A stretch of 5,879 nucleotides of DNA from Acidimicrobiia bacterium (GCA_022865365.1 JALHSW010000455.1:1-5879), one strand, 5' to 3'. Shown: positions 1 through 5,677, numbered from the stretch's first letter. Notes: generated by a model from the sequence alone, not told the origin. Translations and numbers: made by a program.

Positions 1-1239
1 CGCGGCTCGTACTCCTTCATCGGTGTGGGAGGGAGCAACGACAGCCGGCGCGATCTGGCCGAGGCGCTCGGTGACGACGAGGTCGACCGCGTGTTCTTCG
101 CGGGCGAGGCGACGTCCGCTGCGCACGCGGCGACGGTGCACGGCGCATACGAGTCCGGCCTACGTGCCGCTCGAGAGGTCGACCACGAGGCCGACGACGG
201 GGCGACGATCGTGGTCGCCGGCGCGGGGGTCTCCGGGCTCGCGGCCGCCCGGCATCTTCGCGACGCCGGCTACTCGGTGATCGTGCTCGAGGGGCGCAAC
301 CGCGTCGGCGGGCGAGTTTGGACCGACCACAGCATCGGACATCCGGTGGACCTCGGCGCCGGCTGGCTCGAGGGCACGGGCGGGAACCCGCTCACGCACC
401 TCGCTCGGCGTGCCGGAGTGCGGACCGCGGTGACCCACTTCGACAACGAGTCCACGTACGGACCCGACGGGGCCGCGCTCAGCCATGCACAGGTGGGACG
501 AATCGAGCGCGAGTACCGGTACTTCATGAGCGAGATCGAAGGCCCACGCGAGGACCTCGACCAGGACATCTCGGTCGGTGCCGCGATCGAAGGCATCGTC
601 GCGCGCGACGGCGACTGGACGCCCACCGAGCTGACCGAACTCGACTACTCGGTGAACACGACGCTCGAGCACGAGTACGCGGGCGACGTGCACGACCTCT
701 CGTTGTTCTGGTGGGATTCCGGAACCGACTTCGACGGGCCCGACGTGCTGTTCCCCGACACGGGGTACGACTGGCTGCCGACGATGCTCGCCGAGGGTCT
801 TGACGTGCGACTCAGCCATGTGATCGGACGCGTGGAGTGGGGCCCGTCCGGGGTGACCCTCGTGACCGACCGCGGCGCGTTCTCGGCGGCCCACGCGGTG
901 GTGACCCTCCCGCTGGGCGTGCTCAAGGCCGGCGACGTCGAGTTCGTCCCCACCCTCCCCGCCTACAAGCAGCGCGCGATGTCGACCCTGGGCATGGGCG
1001 TGCTCGACCGGCTGTGGCTGCGGTTCCCCCGCGTGTTCTGGGACGCCGACGCCGACCTGCTCGGCTACGTCTCGCCGACCAAGGGTCGATGGTGCGAGTG
1101 GTACAGCCTCGCGAAGCACACCGGCGAGCCGATCCTGCTCGGGTTCAATGCCGCAGCGCACGCACGAGAGCTGGAGACCCGCTCGGACGACGAAGTCGTC
1201 GCCGAGGCGATGTCGGTGCTGCGGACGATCTACTCCTGA
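1..1239 (+). CDS. Flavin amine oxidase, 5'-partial, with permuted or tandem domain order
   Basis: FAD-dependent amine oxidase family protein, open at the left edge (412 residues visible, numbered from base 1). Residues 1-60 match the C-terminal end of the family: GSYS at 2-5, FFAGEAT at 32-38, then VHGAYESGLRAA, the region that closes over the FAD. At residues 69-110 a new N-terminal Rossmann unit begins: GAGVSG at 74-79, Glu97 at the end of the second beta strand (VLEGR), and RVGGR at 101-105. A substrate-domain-like region follows. The chain stops at RTIYS, about 100 residues before a normal family member would end, so the second unit lacks its own GSYS/GEAT segment. A GTG at base 25 could start a 404-residue protein, but the homology already runs through the preceding codons, so the true start is probably upstream. 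It oxidises an amine with FAD; the substrate is unknown. It converges on the next gene with 7 bp between stop codons. Confidence 0.85.
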   Translation, partial: RGSYSFIGVGGSNDSRRDLAEALGDDEVDRVFFAGEATSAAHAATVHGAYESGLRAAREVDHEADDGATIVVAGAGVSGLAAARHLRDAGYSVIVLEGRNRVGGRVWTDHSIGHPVDLGAGWLEGTGGNPLTHLARRAGVRTAVTHFDNESTYGPDGAALSHAQVGRIEREYRYFMSEIEGPREDLDQDISVGAAIEGIVARDGDWTPTELTELDYSVNTTLEHEYAGDVHDLSLFWWDSGTDFDGPDVLFPDTGYDWLPTMLAEGLDVRLSHVIGRVEWGPSGVTLVTDRGAFSAAHAVVTLPLGVLKAGDVEFVPTLPAYKQRAMSTLGMGVLDRLWLRFPRVFWDADADLLGYVSPTKGRWCEWYSLAKHTGEPILLGFNAAAHARELETRSDDEVVAEAMSVLRTIYS

Positions 1240-1246
1240 GCGCAGA

Positions 1247-1741
1247 TCAGGCCGGAGGCCAGTCCGGCGTCGGGACGACCGTCGTCGGCATCTCGGGTGG
1301 TGGACCGAGCGCGACCGCGATCTTGGAGAAGCCCATGAACAGCGCGACACCGGCGGCGAGCTCGACGAGCTCCCCGGCGTCGAAGTGTTCCAGCAGCTCG
1401 GCGCGGTCCTCCTCGGTCAACGCACCGGGATCACGCAGGAAGCGGTCGGTGAAGCGGATCGCGACCTTCTCGCGTTCGGTGAGCTTATCGGCTGATGCGT
1501 AGTCATCGTTGATGCGAGCGACCCGGTCCTCGGTGAGCCCGTCTTCCACCGCACCCTCGAACCGGACGCTCCGGCAGTACGCGCAGTCGGTGACCCGCGC
1601 GTTGCGGAGCCGGGCGACCTCCTTGATGGACTGCGGCAGTCGGCCGTGGCTCCAGAGCGTGCCGTAAAGCCGGAGGAAGCCCATGAGCGCTTCGGGTTGC
1701 TCGGCCAGCACGCTCCCGCTGATCGCGTCGTCGTCGGCCAT
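1247..1741 (-). CDS. AhpD-like / carboxymuconolactone decarboxylase family protein, CxxC type
   Basis: A 164-residue all-alpha CMD/AhpD-family protein. The family core lies at about residues 35-75: Glu41, then Cys53-Ala-Tyr-Cys56 (CxxC), then Arg60. In AhpD the Glu lies 12 residues before the first Cys and a His lies 7 after it. Here the Glu spacing is exact, but the His is Arg. Such proteins are thiol peroxidases or related redox proteins; true decarboxylase activity is not implied. After the core come an acidic helical region and a proline-rich tail ending WPPA. The ATG at 1741 follows the previous gene's stop by 6 bp with no clear Shine-Dalgarno, suggesting translational coupling. It is the last gene of the leftward series. 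Family is confident, physiological role unknown. Confidence 0.88.
   Translation of the reverse strand: MADDDAISGSVLAEQPEALMGFLRLYGTLWSHGRLPQSIKEVARLRNARVTDCAYCRSVRFEGAVEDGLTEDRVARINDDYASADKLTEREKVAIRFTDRFLRDPGALTEEDRAELLEHFDAGELVELAAGVALFMGFSKIAVALGPPPEMPTTVVPTPDWPPA
1251..1268. terminator. Small inverted repeat at the convergent gene end, possible terminator
   Basis: A perfect 6-bp inverted repeat (GCCGGA and TCCGGC, 6-base loop) begins 11 bases after the amine oxidase stop. Just before it, CCTGA/TCAGG (1235-1239 and 1247-1251) forms a 5-bp arm pair spanning both stop codons. There is no T-tract, and the repeat lies inside the last codons of the minus-strand gene, so it may be chance in GC-rich DNA. 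A terminator role is only a suggestion from its position between convergent genes. Confidence 0.2.
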
Positions 1742-1747
1742 CGCGGG

Positions 1748-2305
1748 TCAGGGTAGCGGGGTGTCGACGCTCGAAGGGTCCACGACGATCCTTGCCGCCG
1801 CTTCCGCCGCTTCCGCCGGTTCCGTCGGACCCTCGACGCCGAGCATCAGTCGGAATCGCATGAAGCCGTCGAACAGCGCGAGCGCTTCGGTGATCGCGAC
1901 GACCTCGGGGAGCGTGAAGTGCTCGCGGAGCGCATCGCGCACCGCGCCCTTGATGCCCCGCGGATCGATCACGAACTGCTCCGCGAAGGCGAGGGCCGCA
2001 CGTTGCGCGTCGATGAAGTGCTCCGAGGTCGGCCATTGCGCGAGCTCGGCGACCATCTCCTCTGTCATACCGCCGCGGAGCGCACCCTCGTAGCGGACCT
2101 CCATCTCGGATGCGCAGCCGAGCAGCTGCGCGACACGGAGCCGGCAGAGCTCGAGCACCACTGGGTCGACGAGTCGGTCTCGCCAGAACACCGCGTAGAA
2201 CTCGCGAAACGGCGCAGAGAGGTCGGGGCGCAGCCCGAACACGCGGTCGAAGCCGGTCGCGTCGGGCCCCAGCCCTTCGGCCTGATCGGGGAGCCAGGTA
2301 CCCAT
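1748..2305 (-). CDS. AhpD-like / carboxymuconolactone decarboxylase family protein, CxxE variant
   Basis: A 185-residue CMD-family protein. The core aligns with that of the downstream paralogue: Glu52, Cys64-Ala-Ser-Glu67, Arg71, followed by a shared YEGA/FEGA-like segment. The second redox cysteine is replaced by Glu (codon GAG), so a CxxC disulfide cannot form; it may be a non-redox member or use another chemistry. The C-terminal part has an Ala/Glu-rich stretch coded by 9-bp repeats. The ATG at 2305 is chosen because it lies just behind the SDR stop and the homologous sequence begins nearby. The frame stays open upstream to 2593, but that part is arginine/serine-rich shadow sequence opposite the SDR. 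The start region is duplicated (14-bp tandem repeat). It is probably cotranscribed with the SDRs. Confidence 0.85.
   Translation of the reverse strand: MGTWLPDQAEGLGPDATGFDRVFGLRPDLSAPFREFYAVFWRDRLVDPVVLELCRLRVAQLLGCASEMEVRYEGALRGGMTEEMVAELAQWPTSEHFIDAQRAALAFAEQFVIDPRGIKGAVRDALREHFTLPEVVAITEALALFDGFMRFRLMLGVEGPTEPAEAAEAAARIVVDPSSVDTPLP
1795..1828. repeat. 9-bp tandem repeat inside a CMD gene
   Basis: Units CCGCCGCTT at 1795-1803 and 1804-1812, CCGCCGGTT at 1813-1821, and a partial fourth at 1822-1828. The length is a multiple of three, so it adds Pro/Glu/Ala residues near the C-terminus of the minus-strand protein without breaking the frame. Confidence 0.75.
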
Positions 2306-2324
2306 CGTCAGGTACCCATCGTCA
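2297..2324. repeat. 14-bp perfect tandem duplication over a start codon
   Basis: GGTACCCATCGTCA occurs twice without a gap (2297-2310, 2311-2324). On the minus strand each copy contains TGACGATGGGTACC. The upstream copy carries the SDR stop codon and an extra ATG (2319) that reads only Met-Gly-Thr before TGA; the downstream copy carries the real start of the CMD gene (ATG at 2305). The two ATGs are out of frame with each other. Confidence 0.9.
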
Positions 2325-3092
2325 GAGGCCCATGAAGCTGCCGCCGTCGCACACGATCGTCTGCCCGGTGACGTAGCCCGCATCGTCACTTGCGAGGAAC
2401 CGGGCGACGGCACCGATGTCGCGTTCGGGGTCGCCGATCCTGCGCAGTGAGGTACGCGCCTCGATGCGCTCCTTGAGGACCGGGTTTCGCTCGAACGCGG
2501 ACACGAGCGCCGGCGTCTCCGCCACGGGCGCGATGCAGTTGACCGTGATCCCGTGCGCACCCCACTCGCGCGACAGGCTCTTCGCCATCGCACGCTGGGC
2601 CGCCTTCACCGGGGAGTAGATCGGGATGTTCACGCTTCCCTCGACGCCCGACGGCGACGTGATCAGGATCAGGCGACCCGTCGCACCCGCCGCACGCAGG
2701 TGCGGGAAGGCGAGCACCGCGCTGTAGTACGACCCCCACACCGCGGTGCGCGAGTTCTGCTCCCACAGGTCCTGGCTGAGCGCTTCGAGCCGGTGTGGCG
2801 TCCCACCGCGGAACGCGTTGTGCACCATGATCTCCAGGGCGCCGAAGTGCTGCACCGTCTCGTCGACGCAATGCGCCACCGAATCCCGACTCGTGACGTC
2901 GGTGACGATGCACACCGCGCTCTGGCCGCGCTCACGGATGGCCACGGCCACCGGCTCGCCGGTCTCCGCTCGCCGCGCCGCGATCACGACGTTGGCGCCC
3001 CCCGCCGCGAGCGCGCGGGCAATCCCTTCGCCGACACCCTGACCGGCGCCGGTCACGATGGCGGTGCGGCCCGCGAGCGGCTCCGCCGACAC
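2322..3092 (-). CDS. Short-chain dehydrogenase/reductase, catalytically complete
   Basis: A 256-residue classical SDR, likely NAD(P)H-dependent oxidation or reduction of a hydroxyl/keto group. It has TGxxxGxG at residues 14-21 (TGAGQGVG), AARR at 38-41 at the end of beta 2 (arginines suggest NADP preference, an inference), an Asp-Val at 65-66, catalytic Ser146, and Tyr159-Ser-Pro-Val-Lys163 (YxxxK). The structural Asn of helix 4 appears to be Ala117. The C-terminal VTGQTIVCDGG is typical. Start: GTG at 3092 has a strong GGGGGAG six bases upstream (3099-3105). A GTG at 3116, overlapping the previous stop as GTGA, is the alternative and would add 8 residues. It follows the degenerate SDR closely and precedes the CMD gene, so it is most likely in one operon. 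Exact substrate is not recognisable. Confidence 0.9.
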   Translation of the reverse strand: MSAEPLAGRTAIVTGAGQGVGEGIARALAAGGANVVIAARRAETGEPVAVAIRERGQSAVCIVTDVTSRDSVAHCVDETVQHFGALEIMVHNAFRGGTPHRLEALSQDLWEQNSRTAVWGSYYSAVLAFPHLRAAGATGRLILITSPSGVEGSVNIPIYSPVKAAQRAMAKSLSREWGAHGITVNCIAPVAETPALVSAFERNPVLKERIEARTSLRRIGDPERDIGAVARFLASDDAGYVTGQTIVCDGGSFMGL

Positions 3093-3098
3093 GTCCGG

Positions 3099-3105
3099 CT
3101 CCCCC
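3099..3105 (-). promoter_or_regulatory. Ribosome binding site deciding the SDR start
   Basis: GGGGGAG on the minus strand, 6 bases before the GTG at 3092. It favours that start over the GTG at 3116, which overlaps the upstream stop codon but has no clear Shine-Dalgarno. Confidence 0.6.
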
Positions 3106-3112
3106 GAACCCC

Positions 3113-3796
3113 TCACGGCGCCATCCAGACGCCACCGTCGGCACACAACGTGGCCCCGGTGAGTGCATGCGAGGCGTCGCCGGCGAGGAACACCGCCACC
3201 GGACCGAGGTCGAGCAGCGCGTCGCCGGGTCCGCCGAGCGCGGGCGGAGCGAGCGACACGTCAATGCTCGCAACCCCGATCGGGACGTGCTCAGGGGCAG
3301 GTGCCAGGCAGTTGACCGTGATGGCGTCGGGTCCCCATTGCCGGGCCGCCGACTTGGCGAGCAGACGGATTCCCTCGACTGCGGTCGTGTAGGGCACGAG
3401 CCGCGCGGCTCCCGACATCGAGACGGTGGGCGTCACGAAGACGAATCGCCCACCCCGGCCCCGCATCTGCTCGAAGCCGAGCTGGAGAACGTGGATGGCC
3501 GCACCCATCGTCGCCTCCCACACGGCTTCCCAGCGCGCGTCGTCGACCTGGTCGAAGTCGATCGCCTCGAACGCGATCTCCGGGATCGCGGCGTGCACAA
3601 CGATTTCGACTGGTCCACCGAGCGTCGCCGCGGCGGCCGTGAACGCGGCCTCGGCCGATGTGCGAACCACGAGCTCGTCACTCGACACCTCCGCTACGGA
3701 GGCACCCGCCACCCTGAGGGCCTCCGCGAGCCCGGCGGCGAGGGGACGCTCGGCGCCCGTCACCACGGCAACCTTCCCGTCCAAGCTCAGGCTCAC
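3113..3796 (-). CDS. Degenerate short-chain dehydrogenase (probable pseudoenzyme subunit)
   Basis: A 227-residue SDR-fold protein that keeps the family frame: DGKVAVVTG at 6-14, ITVNCLAP at 159-166, and a C-terminal LTGATLCADGG. It has lost the working residues. The glycine motif reads TGAERPLA instead of TGxxxGxG. By alignment with the adjacent SDR, the catalytic Ser is Pro123 and the Lys of YxxxK is Val140 (YTTAV); Tyr136 remains. It probably neither binds cofactor normally nor catalyses. Known precedent: heteromeric SDRs such as BbsCD of toluene degradation pair an inactive with an active subunit. The next gene is an intact SDR 20 bp away, so a mixed oligomer is plausible (inference). The GTG at 3796 is chosen because VSLSLDGKVAVVTG has the usual short N-terminus; the frame is open to a GTG at 3901. 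The gene is not broken, so it seems maintained. Confidence 0.85.
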   Translation of the reverse strand: MSLSLDGKVAVVTGAERPLAAGLAEALRVAGASVAEVSSDELVVRTSAEAAFTAAAATLGGPVEIVVHAAIPEIAFEAIDFDQVDDARWEAVWEATMGAAIHVLQLGFEQMRGRGGRFVFVTPTVSMSGAARLVPYTTAVEGIRLLAKSAARQWGPDAITVNCLAPAPEHVPIGVASIDVSLAPPALGGPGDALLDLGPVAVFLAGDASHALTGATLCADGGVWMAP

Positions 3797-3943
3797 GGCG
3801 GCGAACCTAACATTCGGCCCGCGAATGGTGACCGGCGGTTCGCGCGCCGCCGCTTCTGGGTCCTCTACCGCGGGCCGGTCGCACTCGACGGCACCGTTCA
3901 CCGGCCGCCAACACCCCGGTGAGCCGCTCGACGATCGCGTGTG
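3797..3943 (-). other. Intergenic gap between P450 and the SDR pair
   Basis: 147 bp between the P450 stop and the chosen SDR start, the only sizeable minus-strand gap. It contains a possible -10 element next to the SDR start and a GC-rich inverted repeat (CGGCGG 3833-3838 with CCGCCG 3847-3852, 8-base loop) without a T-tract. If the SDR used the GTG at 3901, most of the gap would be coding. Confidence 0.5.
3804..3809 (-). promoter_or_regulatory. Possible -10 element for leaderless SDR transcription
   Basis: TAGGTT on the minus strand fits the actinobacterial TANNNT -10 pattern and ends 7 bases before the GTG at 3796. That spacing is typical of leaderless mRNAs whose first base is the start codon, and the gene has no evident Shine-Dalgarno. 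No convincing -35 is seen. Short motifs like this occur by chance. Confidence 0.3.
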
Positions 3944-5185
3944 TCAGCCGGCTCGAACCGGCAGCGACTTGATCCCGTTGATGAAGTTCGAGCCGAGCCG
4001 TCGCACCGGGCCGGTCGGTGACAGCGCGGGCATGCGCGTGAGGAGCTCCTCGAACATCACCCGGGCCTCGAGGCGGGCCAAGCTGGCGCCGAGGCAGAAG
4101 TGCGGACCGCCGGCACCGAACGCCACGTGGTCGTTGGGAGTGCGGGCCACGTCGAAGCGGTCGGCACCCGGGAACATGCGCTCGTCACGGTTCGCGGACG
4201 TGTACCAGAGCACGACCTTGTCGTCGGCACGAATGTTCTCGCCGCCGAGCACCACGTCGCGTGCCGCAGTGCGCCGGAAGTGCATCACCGGCGTCACCCA
4301 CCGCAGCATCTCCTCGATCGCCGTCGGTACCAGCCCGGGATCGCCCTGGAGGCGTGCCCGCTCCTCCGGGTCGTCGAAGAGCGCCAGCATCCCGCCGGTG
4401 ATGAGGTTCCGGGTCGTCTCGCTCCCGGCGTTCATCAACAACATGAAGAAGAAGTCGGTCTCGATCGGCGTGAGCGCCTCGCCGTCGACGTCGCCCCGAA
4501 GGATGAGGCTCAGCAGATCGTCGCCGGGGTTCGCGAGCCGCTCCTGGGCCAGCGCGTCGACGTACGTGAACATCTCCGTGATCGCCGCTCGGGCGTCCTC
4601 GACCGTGTACCCCAGCTCGGGATCACCCACACTCATCATCACCTCGGTGAGCGCGAACACGCGGTGTCGATCTTCGTGGGGCACACCGACGAGCTCGGCG
4701 ATCACCTGGAGCGGCAGCTCGACCGAGATGTCGCTCACGAGGTCGAACTCGCCGGGCGCCTGGGCCGCGTCGAGGAGCCCGACGACGATCGCGCGGACCC
4801 GCGGCTCGAGCACTGCGACCTGGCGGGGCGTGAATCCACGGTTGACGATCTTGCGCAGCTTGGTGTGGCGGGGCGGGTCGATGTTGATGAGGAGGTGTTC
4901 GTCGCCGACGGCGTCGTCGGGATCCTGGATGAACACCCGGGGCGCCGAGGTGAAGGTCGTCGCGTCGCGCGAGACGGCGACGACGTCGTCGTAGCGGGTG
5001 ACGGCCCAGAACCCGGGACCGTCGGGCTCAGGGAGGAAGCGCACCGGTGACTCGTCGCGGAGTCGCCGGAACAGCTCGTGAGGCGGTCCCTCCGCGAACA
5101 GGTCCAGATCAAACAGGTCCAGATCAGCGAGGTCCAGATCGAAGAGGTCCGGATCCAAGTGGTCGGGACGCGTCAGAGCTCGCAT
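3944..5185 (-). CDS. Cytochrome P450 (bacterial class I, CYP125/CYP142-like group)
   Basis: A 413-residue soluble P450 of normal length with no membrane segment. Landmarks: INIDPPRHTKLRK at about 100-112 (C-helix region); I-helix AGSETT at 253-258 with the acid-Thr pair for oxygen activation (Ser where Asn is common); ExxR at 292-295; and heme loop FGAGGPHFCLG from 356, with heme-ligating Cys364. The ending SNFINGIKSLPVR resembles actinobacterial steroid/fatty-acid P450s such as CYP125 and CYP142; this is a group-level resemblance, not an assignment. It would hydroxylate a hydrophobic substrate using electrons from a ferredoxin and reductase not seen here. Residues 11-30 are a DLDLF-type pentapeptide repeated four times, from a 15-bp DNA repeat. 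Its ATG lies inside the end of the upstream gene (13-base overlap), suggesting coupled translation. Confidence 0.93.
   Translation of the reverse strand: MRALTRPDHLDPDLFDLDLADLDLFDLDLFAEGPPHELFRRLRDESPVRFLPEPDGPGFWAVTRYDDVVAVSRDATTFTSAPRVFIQDPDDAVGDEHLLINIDPPRHTKLRKIVNRGFTPRQVAVLEPRVRAIVVGLLDAAQAPGEFDLVSDISVELPLQVIAELVGVPHEDRHRVFALTEVMMSVGDPELGYTVEDARAAITEMFTYVDALAQERLANPGDDLLSLILRGDVDGEALTPIETDFFFMLLMNAGSETTRNLITGGMLALFDDPEERARLQGDPGLVPTAIEEMLRWVTPVMHFRRTAARDVVLGGENIRADDKVVLWYTSANRDERMFPGADRFDVARTPNDHVAFGAGGPHFCLGASLARLEARVMFEELLTRMPALSPTGPVRRLGSNFINGIKSLPVRAG
5096..5155. repeat. Four 15-bp tandem units in the P450 N-terminus
   Basis: Units at 5096-5110, 5111-5125, 5126-5140 and 5141-5155 share the core AGGTCCAGATC (last copy AGGTCCGGATC). 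On the minus strand they encode DPDLF, DLDLA, DLDLF, DLDLF. P450s of this type usually carry one such Asp-Leu/Phe motif shortly before the first helix, so this is an in-frame expansion. Confidence 0.9.
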
Positions 5186-5661
5186 TGCACGTCGAGCTTC
5201 AACACCTGGGTGAGCCGCCCGAAGGCGAGAAAGTCGGCGATGCAGATCGTGAGATCGAGGACATCCGGATCGGAGAAGTGCGAGCGCAAGCGCGCCATGA
5301 ACTCGTCATCGATCGACAGGTGGTCGAGCGCGAACAGCTCCGCGTACTCGATCGCGACACGCTCGGCCTCGGAGTACTCGTCGTGATCCCGATGATCCGA
5401 AACGTGCGCATAGAGCTCTTCGGTGACCCCGTGTTCCCGCAACTGCGGGATCCGCCACCCCAGTCAGATGGGGCAGTCGTTGATCTGCGCGATTCGCATC
5501 CGAACGGCTTCCCGCACCCGCGGCGGCAGCTTGCTCTCCTGGTACACCGCGGCCGAGAGCGCCGCGACCGGCCCCCCCAGCTCCGGTCGCAGACCCCAGA
5601 CGCGCATGATCTCAGGTTGCTCGTCGGGCCCGGTGCTCGGCGGCAGATCGAGACGTGCCAT
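5173..5661 (-). CDS. AhpD-like CxxU selenoprotein candidate (in-frame TGA read as Sec)
   Basis: One 162-residue CMD/AhpD-family protein if the TGA at 5464-5466 is decoded. Before it, residues 1-65 end in Glu51 ... Cys63-Pro-Ile; after it the same frame continues LGWRIPQLREHGVTEELY and on to DVQCEL. The TGA is codon 66, exactly the second cysteine of CxxC in the paralogue at 1247-1741; Glu lies 12 before the first Cys and Arg 7 after it, as in both paralogues. Total length (162) matches the 164-residue paralogue. A hairpin with SECIS geometry follows the TGA. Predicted role: selenol-based thiol/peroxide redox protein in the cytoplasm. Start: ATG at 5661 with AGAAGGG 7 bases upstream; a GTG directly before it is less likely. 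The 3' end overlaps the P450 start. Alternatives are a nonsense mutation or a sequencing error at one base. Confidence 0.82.
5435..5450 (-). promoter_or_regulatory. Candidate bacterial SECIS hairpin
   Basis: On the minus strand, TCCCGC, loop AGTT, GCGGGA: a perfect 6-bp stem with a 4-base loop. Nineteen bases lie between the TGA (5464-5466) and the loop. Known bacterial SECIS elements sit inside the coding region just after the UGA, with a small apical loop having G in its first two positions, about 16-37 bases from the UGA. This hairpin meets each point (G at loop position 2). Beneath the stem is an A-A mismatch and then weaker pairing. It would bind SelB carrying Sec-tRNA. Confidence 0.68.
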
Positions 5662-5668
5662 CACGCGT

Positions 5669-5677
5669 CCCTTCTCT
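5669..5677 (-). promoter_or_regulatory. Ribosome binding site of the CxxU gene
   Basis: AGAGAAGGG on the minus strand, 7 bases before the ATG at 5661 and only 4 before the preceding in-frame GTG at 5664. It is among the clearest Shine-Dalgarno sequences in the window and shows that this reading frame has its own initiation signal. Confidence 0.65.

Noticed and set aside
160..1350. 396-residue minus-strand ORF
   Set aside because: It lies opposite the amine oxidase, which has clear FAD motifs. The ORF is Arg/His/Val-rich without family features and runs into the CMD gene in another frame.
2306..2593. N-terminal extension of the 1748-2305 CMD gene
   Set aside because: The added 96 residues are Arg/Ser-rich and overlap the intact SDR; the ATG at 2305 right after the SDR stop is the better start.
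3833..3852. CGGCGG/CCGCCG inverted repeat as a terminator behind the P450
   Set aside because: Only 6 bp with an 8-base loop, no T-tract, and such pairs are frequent by chance in this composition.
3797..3901. 35-residue N-terminal extension of the degenerate SDR
   Set aside because: SDRs usually begin a few residues before the first beta strand, as from the GTG at 3796; the extension has no targeting or domain features. It cannot be fully excluded.
3426..4994. 522-residue plus-strand ORF
   Set aside because: It is antisense to the well-supported P450 and degenerate SDR; composition is Ser/Arg/Thr-rich with no recognisable domain, a usual shadow in high-GC DNA.
5464..5466. TGA as a reassigned sense codon across the genome
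   Set aside because: TGA serves as the normal stop of other genes here (amine oxidase, SDRs, P450, CMD genes), so a genome-wide code change does not fit.
5173..5664. Two separate small genes, 5464-5664 and 5173-5442
   Set aside because: They are in the same frame, split only by one TGA, and together make one CMD protein of normal length. The second piece has no own start signal at its first Met-like codon, and family sequence continues upstream of it to the TGA.
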